Both the position numbers and the translations under genes were made by a program. 64,000 nt of DNA from NCBI GenBank assembly GCA_014898425.1, contig RCSZ01000003.1:2728001-2792000 (forward strand), written 5' to 3'. Origin of the DNA: Botryotinia globosa (Eukaryota > Ascomycota > Leotiomycetes > Helotiales > Sclerotiniaceae). A model generated the notes under the pieces. That model searched no databases and was not told where the DNA came from. It worked only from the letters and a program-made list of their open reading frames with translations. Below, piece after piece: positions 1 through 11,200 of this stretch. Each line of letters starts with the position of its first letter. Within the stretch, counting starts at the first letter, position 1.

Positions 1-2180
1 CTTTCCCACTCCGCATCCAATCCTACGATTACAATGGCTACATCAGAAGACTTTGCCGCATCAATAGCTTTTTGCAAATAATTCTCAGCATCCGCTTCTT
101 TGTAACCAATGCGGCAGCCCCCTGTTGCATGGGTTTGATTGACTTGTGCTTGTTTGGACAAGGGTCGAATTTCATTTGTTGTTTCAGCGACCAATTGTAC
201 TGGGACATTGGCCTCGAGAAAGATATCAAAGAGAATATCTTTTGAACCTGAAAACATAGCTTCACCCAAATCCGTCCAATTCCACAAATCGACTTTGACA
301 TCTCCATTTACAAGAAGTCGTCCAGGACCAACACTTGAGAAGGAGAGGGTATGTAAGCCGGTGGTGGTAGGCGTCAGGATGGTTTTTGCTCGAACGGACC
401 AGATAGGATTTACCTCCTCTGGAACCGAATCCCAAAGGAAAAGATCTGTGTTGGTACGGTGTTGAATTATTCGAGGAGTTCCTTCAAATTTATCGCCAAT
501 ATGAAATTCGAGAGTTACGCCTTGGGCGCCAGTGGAAGTGGTGCAGTAGTCTGCTGCTAGAGGAAGCCATTTGTAGGTGTGACAACCTAAGGCGTAAGTG
601 ACATCTATTCCAGGGATTGCTTTGATGCTATCAAGGGGGATAGTGTTGTAGTAAGGATTCAAACTAGCACTACCTCCACCACCTGCAATCGCGCGATTGG
701 CATTTGGTCCTATGACTGCAACTTTTGTTTGGGAGGATTTGATTGGTAGGATATTATTCTCGTTTTTCAGTAGGGTCAATCCTTCTACCCCAGCCTGACG
801 AATCAAATTTCTAGTTTCTTCTCTATTGTCCTCAGCTTCAGGGGCTTCGGGTGTCATATCTGATCCTTTTGTCCGTTCAACGAGATACAGTACGTTTGCG
901 GCGGCTTTCTCAACGGCTTTCCGGCTTAGTTCACCATTTTTGATTGCTTCGATCGCCTTTTCGCCACGCCATTTTGTTGAGACTGGCATTTCTATGTCGC
1001 AACCTGCTTCGATGGATTCAGCAATTGAGTTCGTCCCACCCCAATCGGACATAACCAAACTATATTTTGTGAGTACACTTGTATGCCATAAAAGGTTGGA
1101 GTCGACATTACCCATCGTAGCCCCACTCTTCCCTTAAGATTTCCTTCAGTGTGTGGAAATTACAATCTGCATGAACGCCATTGATCAAATTATAGGAGGA
1201 CATGACAGCCCAAGGATTAGCTTCCCTAATGGCCATCTCGAAAGGTCGTAGATATAACTCTCGCAGAGGCCTTTCCTGTACAACAGAATCAATGGTTAAT
1301 CTGAATGTCTCTTGCTCATTGCCAACGAAATCTGTGTACATAATTAGCCAAATGCACGTGACGAAGCCGTAGAGAAGAATGGTTTTACGTTTTATTGTTG
1401 CTGCAATACCCTTCTCCTGCAACCCCTTGATGTAAGCGATAGCGAGTTTTCCCGTCAGGTAAGGATCTTCCGAGAAAGATTCAAAATTTCTTCCACCTAA
1501 TGGACCGCGATGTAAACAAACGGTCGGTGCCAATAAAACCTGAGCCGATCGAGCTTTCGTTTCTTCAGCGAGGTGTTGTCCGACTTCATGAATAAGATCG
1601 GTGTTCCATGTTGCTGCTAGTGATATACCGCATGGAAACAATGCGGCCTTAATATGTTAGAAGATTCCTCTTAGTAGAGGTGATTGGAGCAAACCTTTGT
1701 TCCAGCCTTGAAAATGGCTCCACGAGCACCTATAGTTGGTGTTAATACTAATGTGAGATGAAAGCATGAAGGAACTTTTTTATCGTACGGACAAATTTGA
1801 GGGGTTATGAACGGTTAAAAGAACGTGAATATTTACCATTTGGGCCATCGGATGTCTTGAATGCTGGTATGCCTTTGGAAGGAATTGATTTTGATCTCCA
1901 GAAATCTGCAGCCACTAGTAGAGAGACCTGAGAAGTTCATGAGTAGGGTGCAGTTAACAAATCAAAGGAACTTTACCTGCTCTTCGAGCGACAAGGACGC
2001 AGCCAACTGACGAGATTTTGTTCGAGGATCAAGGATAGCGTGCTTTTCCAAAGGACTTTCGGGAGGGGAGATTTCTGAATCTGGTGTTGCAATTGTGTCT
2101 CTACTTGAGAGAATATCCGACCCTTCTTCGAACCTGTCAAACATAGGATCCGAGATCTGACTCTCTGGCGATTCTGCCAT
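1..2180 (-). CDS. GH3 beta-glucosidase with PA14 insert, C-terminus cut by window edge
   Basis: A glycoside hydrolase family 3 enzyme that would release glucose from beta-glucosides. Exons on the minus strand are 2180-1977, 1927-1837, 1729-1695, 1647-1389, 1331-1112 and 1059 to the left edge, giving about 622 residues so far. The joins restore family motifs: TSDGPNGARG across introns 2-3, KHFVGNEQE across intron 4 and the catalytic-nucleophile motif SDW (Asp about residue 275) just after intron 5. A PA14-type segment follows at roughly residues 440-560 (GPGRLLVNG visible). The usual full length with PA14 is about 830-870 residues, so the last 200 or so, including the fibronectin-III-like domain, lie outside. 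The N-terminus (MAESPESQ) is polar with an acidic/Ser-rich stretch and no signal peptide, so an intracellular enzyme is inferred. The family call is firm; the substrate is not known. Confidence 0.93.
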
Positions 2181-3909
2181 TTTGGCGTTTCAGTTAAACG
2201 ATTGAAAGGGTTTTATGGGAAATGTAAATTTGTATAGCAAAGTGCTCTCGGGATATCAACGAATGAATGAAGAATTGATTGATGCTAGCGTGCGGCGAGG
2301 CAGAGGAGTTGCGCCGCGTGTCTAATGAACAATGAATCCTCCGGATATCAAAGAAGGGTTAAAAAAACTAGATGGAAATGGAACCAAGAGATGTCTTATA
2401 GAGCTCAACACTAGAGTAGTACGCGAGAAGCAACCTACGTTACATATCAACTCGGTATCAATCTTTCCAGAGACCGACACCCGATCAGCTGGTTTCAATT
2501 GATATTCCTCATAGCCGGTGCCTTGCGGATGAGTTTCCCATGCACCGCACAGGCAATTAGATAAGACGTTATAAAATATTACGAATATAACATGGATACA
2601 CTTGTCCCATGCATGAAAATGGCTGGAATAGAATTCAATATGGATTCGCTACAATGGTTGCTACAGGCTGGTGTTATTCTCACAACCCTGCACACCTTGC
2701 AAGGGATTGTTGGTGCGACTGGTCCTTGTGAGAACAAGCTTCTATCAGATCAATGATAATTTTGCCCAGTCTTGGGCAAGAAATAATCGTCAATCCAATA
2801 GCAACAACGGTATGAACGGACCGGCTCTGCGATTTTCTTACAGTTTAGGAAGGTAAGACAAGCTGTTCCAATTGATTTCGTGAGAGACACTAACGGAAAT
2901 CACCTTGCTATACTGGCAGAATGTAGGAAATCATAGTGGAGAAAGAAAACAGGAAAGAGATTCTATCAACTCGAGCAAATACTACACATCCTCGCCAAAA
3001 TTTCAGCTTGAAATGAATATCAGGAGGCAATATGCAGAGATCTCGCCTAGGTAATGTAGTGTATTCACTTGGGTGGTATTGTCACGTCTCTCTTCGAAAA
3101 GCTTCCCGAACACTGCATTAAAAGCTCATGGCGATGAATACTCTGTTGAGATGCGTGTGCATCTGTGAAGCGGACATGCGGCCCGGATTCGCCTCCAATG
3201 AGCTTTCGTTTGTACCATAAGCACGATGGTAGATTTGGGGATGTATAGATACGATCCGAAACTTATATTGACCAGTCGGAAATGTATTGATACTCACGAC
3301 GGATAAGTTCTGTGTAGATCCCAATGTCATGGTAGCTTTGTTGTCTGAATTTTAGATGCTGACGTCGAGGCTGGTGAGAGCGTGAGAAGTTGAATCAACA
3401 ACGATGTAAAGAGAATACTCGGACAACCGCTTGGACTAACCTGTTATGGACAAGTTCCAGAAGCATTGGAAGAAAGTCACGTGATACTCCTATCAGTTAT
3501 CATCATTACCTACCTACCTACCTTAGGTAATACCTAGGGATTCCAGGTTCGGACTACTCGGAAATCCGCCCGCTTCAGATGAACAGAATCATGTCTCTCA
3601 CACCGCGATGGCATTATCAATTGTTATCTTATATTACTCTTCTACACCTCAACCTTCTTCATCTCAAGTGATACTTGTACTCTCATCGGAAAGACAGGAG
3701 TGAACAAAGTTTGCTATATTTCTCAGCTTCAAGATTACTTACTCAGTTACAACTAACAGTAATACTCAGGTATAATATCAACTACCTGTAATCTGTCTAT
3801 TTCTCCCCCATGCAAGACCCATGCAAGATCTCTTCAGTTGGTGAAACTTAACTACCATAAATTGTTCTAATATCTGCATATCATCTTGCATTTACGCCTT
3901 CCGAGTATA
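2181..3909. other. Divergent intergenic region, beta-glucosidase / DUF202 gene
   Basis: This gap holds the promoters of two divergently transcribed genes. Around 3508-3537 there is a short CCTA run followed by an inverted TACCTAGG-like motif. A 70-codon minus-strand frame at 3118-3330 and a 61-codon plus frame at 2671-2856 have no family resemblance or convincing splice context, and I do not call them genes. Nothing else was recognised. Confidence 0.5.
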
Positions 3910-4952
3910 ATGGCTGAAACATCAAACCAACATCAATCTATTGGAGAAGCCGAAGACCCACTCGAATTATCCTCGCGAGAAAGAGATCAATGGGAATCTA
4001 CTGAACTCTCGGAATTGGAACACATCAGGCAGAATTATACACACGCCTCATCTACTCATGCATTGGGTCCTGGTAGTACAGCACCCCATGGAGTTTTTGG
4101 TCAATTTGTCTTTAATGTCTCGAAGTTTTGGAGACACCAAATCAGTGTGACCGTCGACCATGTTGCATGTAGAGATCATCTCGGTATGTATCCTTTTATC
4201 CGTCTTCTCGATATGGTTCACACGATCTATCAATGACAAGGTATATTACCTATTATAACATCCGGCGTTCAGGGCCGAAATACTTCTATTAGTTAGGAGT
4301 TCATTTTCATCCGTCCTCTTCCAGTCCTCTCTACATCAAAATTTCTGTCAGAATTCTTTTATTGAGCCTTGGCATTCTGCACTACATATCTTTACTCAGT
4401 AGTTCTTGCTTCCGTGTAGGAACAATCGTTTGCTCTACATGGTCTCCGTTTAGCGTTTCGTCGACGGACTTCTTGGCTAATCCTATCAGCTCTCGAACGC
4501 ACTTTCTTAGCATATCTCAGAACCTCACTAGCCTTGTCAATGTTAGGCGTATCAATTGCACAACTATTGTATGTTTTCTATGCAGCTTAATCATCCCGCG
4601 ATCATTTTGTTGATATATATCCAGCCGATTACAGCATTCCCCCACACCAAATCCATTGATAGGGTTCTTCGTGCTTGGAAAACCTCTGGCTTGTATATGT
4701 CAAGGTGCTGCAATAACAACTTTACTGGTAGGAAGTATCAGAAGTTGGAGACATCAGAATGCTATTGTGAGGGGTAAAGCTCTTTCGGGAGGATTTGAAG
4801 TCATGATCATCGGAGTTGGATTCTTCTTTGTGAGTAAACTTCAACAGTATTGTCATTGAGTGAGCGTTACTGACTAGACTTAGATTTTCCTAGCGTTCCT
4901 TGTGCTCTTGATTGCTGTGGACATCATAAAAGAGGATTTGAAGTCTGATTAA
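3910..4952 (+). CDS. DUF202 (YidH-type) small membrane protein, four exons
   Basis: Exons 3910-4183, 4490-4568, 4625-4829 and 4884-4952 sum to 627 nt (208 residues). Translation across the first join gives DHLALERTFLAYLRTSLALS, the hallmark of the DUF202/YidH family. The next join continues through QLFRLQHSPTPNP into a second hydrophobic segment, and the last exon adds a third transmembrane helix and ends IKEDLKSD. The N-terminal 70 residues are polar, acidic and probably cytosolic. The family is a membrane domain of unsettled function, also found in the yeast vacuolar VTC proteins. Introns are 306, 56 and 54 bp, so the first is unusually long. The ATG at 3910 is the first in frame. Only the first exon is obvious as an open frame, which makes this gene easy to mis-annotate as a 116-codon ORF. 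Confidence 0.9.
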
Positions 4953-5590
4953 GTGGCCACGTTCATTAGCTGACCTCTGGTCTATCGAGATGTGATGGAC
5001 AAATGACCTCTACTTCGGACTCTCCGGACTGATATTTCCTTGGAGCAAATCATTATAGGTCTGCCCATCTGACTTCGGTTTATCGGAGGAATGGGGAGAT
5101 ATATATCAACAGCCAAGAACATCCTGCTGTTGCACGTACTTGAACTATATTGGGAGGAGAGGAGTATGGCCGATTCTGCTCTTAGGCACTAACTGCCGAA
5201 CAGCGGGGGTTAGATGAGCATAAAGTTGATGGTATGCTATTGCACATGGGAAACTGTTCATGGGAAATTACTGATGGATAATTTCAATCTGCATATGTAG
5301 CAAAATAGCAATAGCACAAGATGCGGAAAATATAGGTATACAAGGGAGAAAGTAGCGAACCATAGTACAGAATAGAAACCTGACAGCTCTCACAGCACTT
5401 TGACTTGTAAATTTAAGAAAATTACCCTATCAATAAGTAATTCCATGACTATTGATTGGATTGCTATTGATGTATTGCAGATGCTTTGGGTAATATTTTG
5501 TTGTTGTTGTTGTTATCTGACGATTCGGCTCACTCCAATGGTTGTGCCAGAACAATCAAGTAAGGTTAATGAATTAGTCTCTAACAACAG

Positions 5591-5680
5591 CCACTACCAC
5601 TACCACTACCACTACCACTACCACTACCACTACCACTACCACTACCACTACCACTACCACTACCACTACCACTACCACTC
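5591..5680 (+). repeat. (CACTAC) hexamer microsatellite, about 15 copies
   Basis: An uninterrupted 6-bp array of CACTAC units about 850 bp upstream of the cation diffusion facilitator start. It is open in one frame as His-Tyr dipeptides, but the flanks give no support for translation. Confidence 0.95.
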
Positions 5681-6011
5681 ACACGACGACAACAACAAAC
5701 ATCCAAGACCAGGAAGGTGAGATGAAATCACGTGATCTACATCACATGCATTTCGCACGCAAAGGTTGTTGACATACAAGATTATATCGTTTCTTATCTT
5801 GGCGGCGGCGATCTACTAGGAACTACCTAGGTCGGTATGTACGCTCTTACCTATGTATCAATGATGTTATGTACCTAGTACCTAGAAGTAGTGAACCTTC
5901 AACCTTCACTCAAGTTGTCCATGATTAATTATACTTTTTCTACTTTTTCTACCTTTTCTACCTTTTCTACTTCCGACTTCTCTGACAAATCTTCTTCTCT
6001 TCTATTCCACT

Positions 6012-6077
6012 ACTGTCTACCGTCTACCGTCTACCGTCTACCGTCTACCGTCTACCGTCTACTGTCTACTGTCTACT
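6012..6077 (+). repeat. TGTCTAC/CGTCTAC heptamer tandem array, about 9 copies
   Basis: Seven-base units with a T/C variant at one position. Outer units carry TGTCTAC and inner units CGTCTAC, a pattern expected from slippage growth in the middle of the array. It lies about 370 bp before the metal transporter ATG, within its likely promoter or leader. Confidence 0.93.
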
Positions 6078-6443
6078 CTAGACTCGAGATGGTTTTACTC
6101 TTTATTTGATTGATTTCCTTACTCTTTTCATATCATCCTTTTATTATTCATCCCGTATTTCCTCCCCCCCCTTTTCTTTTATAGCAAAATTCATTACATA
6201 CATACATACTGTTGGAATCCCAGCTGCTATTTCTTCATTGACCAGCCATACCCGCACCGCACTATTGGGTACGGAACACGCATTAACACTTCCCGCTGTA
6301 CCAGTACGATTACAAATAATTATACTTCTTCCATAAATTCGCCCATTCTCTTCTCCCGCCCTCTCTTTTTCCCCAAACAACTCAAGTTACTGGTAAAGAG
6401 ACACGCAGAGAGAAAGAGTTCGCTCTCTTTAAATCCTTCAAAG

Positions 6444-8285
6444 ATGGCGTGGTCAAAGTCAACACGCATTTCGGTCATGCTATTGATCGATGCCGTCTTT
6501 TTCATCGTAGAATTGGGTGTTGGTTTATGGGTCGGATCATTGGCATTAATGGCAGATGCCTTTCATATGGTGAGTGCTACTGAGAAAAAGCCGAGAAGTG
6601 TGTCGATACTAATATCTGCATAGTTGAACGATATTATCTCTCTCGCGGTTGGTCTTTGGGCCGTGAAAGCTGCGCGAAGAAATACCACGGATAAATATTC
6701 TTTTGGAGTAAGTCGTCGCACAATATACCCCAACCTTTACCGAACGGAATGCTACATTACCAAGGCTCGATACTAACAACTTCTGTAGTTTTTAAGAGCA
6801 GAAATCCTTGGCGCCTTTTTCAACGCCGTCTTCCTTATTGCGCTTTGCGTATCCATTGTTCTCGAAGCGGTCGGACGTTTCTTCGATCCACCTGAGATTA
6901 GTGAGCCAAAACTTATACTTGTTGTTGGATCGTTGGGATTGGCGTCGAACCTGGCTGGATTCTTCGTGTTGGGTGGACATGGTCATTCTCATGGCCCAGG
7001 GGATGGTCATTCTCATGACGAAATCGCCGATGCTGAAGAAGGACATGCGCATGGTCATAGTCATAGTCACGGTCACGAAAGCAACTACGAAACATACAGA
7101 GATGAAGTCGACGAAGAAAGTCGAAATGCCGGCGAAGTTTTCCCCGAAGCTGTTGTAGCAAAAGCTACCGCCAAACGACAAGTACAATTCACCAAACCCG
7201 ATGAAGATGCTTCGACAGCTCGCGATAGCAGCAGTATCATGACTAGATCGCCAAGCAGAAGTTCCAAGCAACACTCTCATCGAAGACGAACGAGCAAGTC
7301 TCAATTCTCTAGTTTGGATAACCTGAGCATTCACCCGGCAAGTTTCCGACAAGACATCATCGCTGCAAGCAAGACACAATTGGATGGAATTGAAAGCGAG
7401 GATTCTAGTGAACCAGATGACGACGCCCATGCCAGATCTGGACCAGCACCAACTGAAAACAGTCCTCTTCTTTCACACAATCATGACCATCACGCAGATA
7501 CTCGCGCACACAGCCATGATCACGACGACGAAGGCCATCATCATGAACATCGTTCGAGTCGTCAATCTAAGCACGCGGCGCACAATCACAGCAACAAATC
7601 CAAGAAGAAGTCTGGTGGTCATGGCCACAATCATGATGATATGGGAATGAATGCTATGATTCTTCACGTTATTGGTGATGCTCTTGGAAATGTTGGAGTT
7701 ATTGTCACTGCTTTGATTATCTGGTTGACCAACTGGCCTGGCCGTTTATACGCTGATCCTGCTGTATCACTCTTCATTACCATCATCATTCTTCGATCTT
7801 GCATTCCATTGACCAAGGCTACTGCTCAAATTCTACTACAAGCTACACCAGATTCGATTGACGTCGCACTTATCAAAGAAGATATCGAAAATTTTGACGC
7901 TGTGAAGGGTTGCCATCATGTCCACATTTGGCAACTTAGTGACTCCCAACTTGTTGCATCCATGCATATACAAGTTGCCTTCCCAATAGGGGAAGATGGC
8001 GGAGAAAAATATATGCAGTTGGCAAAGGAGATTCGAGAATGCTTACACGGCCACGGTATCCACAGCGCAACTCTTCAGCCCGAATTTTGTCTTGATAAAG
8101 ATCATGACCATATCTTTAATGGTTCAGTCGGATTAGATGGTCAAGTTCAAACCAAATGTGGGATGGAGGATGACGATTCATGTTTACTCGAGTGTATCGA
8201 TAATTGCAAGGGAAAGGGATGTTGTTCGACACAGGCAGCAGAGCCTCAACATGACCATTCAGACCATGATGGCCACTCTCATTAG
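6444..8285 (+). CDS. Zinc/cobalt cation diffusion facilitator (Zrc1/Cot1-like)
   Basis: Exons 6444-6569, 6624-6707 and 6789-8285 encode 568 residues. The N-terminal four helices include DAFHMLND (HxxxD metal site in TM2), and the helix after the loop carries HVIGDALGN (HxxxD in TM5), which together form the CDF transport site. Between them lies a very long His-rich cytosolic loop, about residues 131-350, with many HGHSHG-type and HDHH clusters and a Ser-rich middle. A C-terminal CDF dimerisation domain follows, then a Cys-rich tail (CIDNCKGKGCC) and a closing His-rich end. The family exports or sequesters Zn2+ (and Co2+) into the vacuole or ER by proton antiport. The Cys-rich tail suggests extra metal sensing, which is inference. 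Introns of 54 and 81 bp have GTGAGT and GTAAGT donors. Vacuolar location is inferred by analogy. Confidence 0.95.
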
Positions 8286-11200
8286 ATTTCTTTTTATGTT
8301 TCCTTTGTTTTGTATCTCTCGTACCAGCGAATAAGATACTCGCTTCTTATGTACCTTTTAACTTGACTTGTTTCTTCTCTGGCATTGCAAATGGCATTTT
8401 GGAACTGATTGGGAGTGAAACGTACATACATATACAGTCGATTGACTTGAGCCTTAATAATTGGTGCGAGAATTGCGATGGGGCTTTTGGAGCGGGTCAA
8501 TTGACTCATTTTTGCCGGGGAGAGATAATAAAAGGTAGGAAGGAAATGGATATAGCATCTATTTTTTTCAGTACAAGACAGGAGTGAAGACTTATAAGCG
8601 AGCTTCCCTGAATGAGAAATTTTGATTAAAACAAGTTTCGGAGGATGGTGGGAGGGATGTTTTTTTAATGGTGTCGAAAATCATGGGGCGAAGAGAAAAC
8701 CTTTGTACAGTACATTTGAGTAGTAATAGGGTAAAAAGTTTCTTGGGTGGCTGTTGGGTCAGAGGATGCAATGTGATATGAGGGAGATAAGGTCGATGAG
8801 CAATACAATTGATGATTTTGAAGACTTTTGTATTTTTGTGTAGTGCAGTTCATCGATGCCGATTCTGATTACTTTCGTATCGTCGTGTCAGTGAAGGGAG
8901 TCGAGTGGAGTGGAGTGTAATGCCAATTCATTGAAAAGAGGTAAGAATGGAGATAGCTTCTCACATTCCTCTTTGTCCTAGAGCGTTGAGGGCGGCTAGT
9001 GCCATTGCAGATACTACTATTCAAGAACTGTCAGTGAGTATTTGATGATTTGAAATTGGTTTGTGAATGGGTAAGACTGTTGAGAATCTATGGAGATGGA
9101 ATGGGAAGATGGAGTGGGTGATTCCTTGGGGGATGGGATTGGGGATGATGTTGAGGGTTGAAGTTTTGCGTGGATGGGCTTGGAAATGGAAATGTTGGTG
9201 GTGGTGGTGGTAAGATGGCAGTAGTACTGGAATTTTTTAGATTTATATTTGCTGTTGTTGTTGTTGTTGTTGTTGCTGTTTTGATTGTTCACGAATTACC
9301 ATTCCAGTTCCTTTCACTGGCCTTGTCACTACACATTCAATATCAATCAGTGAATGAGAAATATCCTCTCGGAGCTGGAAAAGGGAGAAAGTGTTGGGTT
9401 GGGAGAGAGATGATATTGGAGATACAGTATCAAGTGTCACATGGCGTTTCTTGCTCTTTTTATGGCGAGGAAGCTAGGAGGAGGAGGAGGAGGAGGAGGA
9501 GGAGGAGGAGGAGGAGGAGGAGGAGGAGGAGGAGGAGGAGGAGGAGGAGGAGGAGGAGGAGGAGGAGGAGGAGGAGGAGGAGGAGGAGGAGGGGTGTGTT
9601 TTATATGTAGTGGAATCGGAGAACTTGGGAGGGACTTGGGAAGCAGGAGGGATCGCGCGGAATTCGCAGGATTGATGGACTGGGAGGTTTGTGATGTACT
9701 TTCTACTGTGGGATTCTTGAATGAGCTCGACGGGGTGAGATGGAGTGATTGATGATATTCCTGATCATTTCGGTTTCGGAATTGAAGAATTTGTGGATTA
9801 TACCCTCTTGTTGTAGTATGTGTTTCCTTTGTTTGGTGACTGGTGACTGGTGGGTGTTATATAAAATGGTTATGGAGAGGAGTATAAAACACTCACTGCG
9901 TTTATATCTTTTTTAATTTACTTTTTTCTCGGAATGGATATGTATAGATTTAGCGAGGCTCTATGGGATTGGGATGGAGAGTATCGATTGACTGTAGCTT
10001 GAAAGGAGTATTTGCAGAGGGATTAGTGGATGAGTTGTATGAGGACAGACTTCCGAGGCTTTGGGGGTGGATGGAAGTTGATATTGTTGTTTGGGAAGAT
10101 TGGTTGTCGGTTTCTCGACGACTCATCGCTCTTATTATTTCGGTATTGATTGTTGTGTTTCTATTACTACCGTTCTTATTGTCTTTCAATTGTAGCTACC
10201 CCAAGAAGAGCATAACTGCTTCCATCCTCTCAACCTAGAATTCACATTATATCTCCATCTCATCAACGAAGCAAAACTTCTATTGGCCAGTGGCCAGAAG
10301 TGCCACATCGTTCTCTTTCTTAAGTGCCACTTGGAGATTGTGTATACACGTTTTCAAGGGAAGAGAGATATTTATACGACGGGTAGTCTCGAGGGAAAGA
10401 AAAAAGATATGTAGACAAAAAACGCGCGGTATTCGAAGGGTATGGAGAGAGAGAGAGAGTAAATATCAAAGTGGATGATAATAAGATTTACCATTCCGTA
10501 CTACATGGTCATTAGTTAGAGGTTTCTATCGTCGAGGTATATAAACTTGTTTCTTTAGGTAGATGAATCTTTAGATACGCAATTGTTATTGACAAGCTTC
10601 TGTCAGGTGGTGGGTAGATTTGGTCATATCTACCTACCTACTTATGGTATTTGAACTCTTACGGTTTAAAAGCTTTACGGATATGGGGGCAGGTTTGGAA
10701 TATTACTATCGGGCTTACTTAATCAATACTTTACATATTTACTGCCGCTATGAGGGTGTCTTCTTCACGAATAGAAGATATATATACTTGTGACTGTTGC
10801 CACCGTACTTCTTGCCGCTGTCACAAGCTGTTGTCTCGCTTTCTTATTCATTTTGACGAGTATTCACCTCATAGATAGCTTCTCCATCTCTTCAACTTGT
10901 ACTTGCTCCTGCCCCGTTGCATTATACATATTGAACAGACAGATAGTTCCGTTCTGAGAACTCCATCATCCTTGGCTCCCTTAGTGCCTGGGACCCTCAC
11001 TCTGAATTTTTTATGCTTTGTTTCTTTGGAGGTGAGGTAAAACAGCCAATATATACTGTGGATAACAATACACCCACAGCCAGAAGTTGGAAAGGCATGT
11101 GACTCAGTAATTCATGGCGCTTTACAGTGATCATCGCGCAGGAAAAGGGAAAGGAGAGGGTGGAGAGTTGGTGTTGTAAAAGTTTTTCCGAGTTTGAGTA

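Larger units (their letters stand above)
4953..6443. other. Intergenic region and repeat-rich upstream region of the metal transporter gene
   Basis: No gene was recognised. The 3' half carries three tandem repeats listed or noted here: a CACTAC array at 5591-5680, a short TTTTCTAC-type array at about 5937-5972 and a TGTCTAC array at 6012-6077. ACCTAGGT-type palindromes occur near 5826 and 5875. The last 370 bp before the ATG at 6444 are pyrimidine-rich, typical of fungal promoters and 5' leaders. Confidence 0.5.

Noticed and set aside
8968..9022. Ala-rich minus-strand stretch after a branch-site-like sequence and acceptor
   Set aside because: No upstream exon could be joined in frame, so I did not call a gene.
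9158..9752. Long plus-strand frames with poly-Arg or poly-Gly
   Set aside because: They are produced by the AGG microsatellite read in different frames, with no coding support outside it.
9950..10238. Overlapping 79-codon minus and 91-codon plus frames, the latter with a hydrophobic segment
   Set aside because: Neither has a recognisable family or workable splice sites, and each is explained as the complement of the other.
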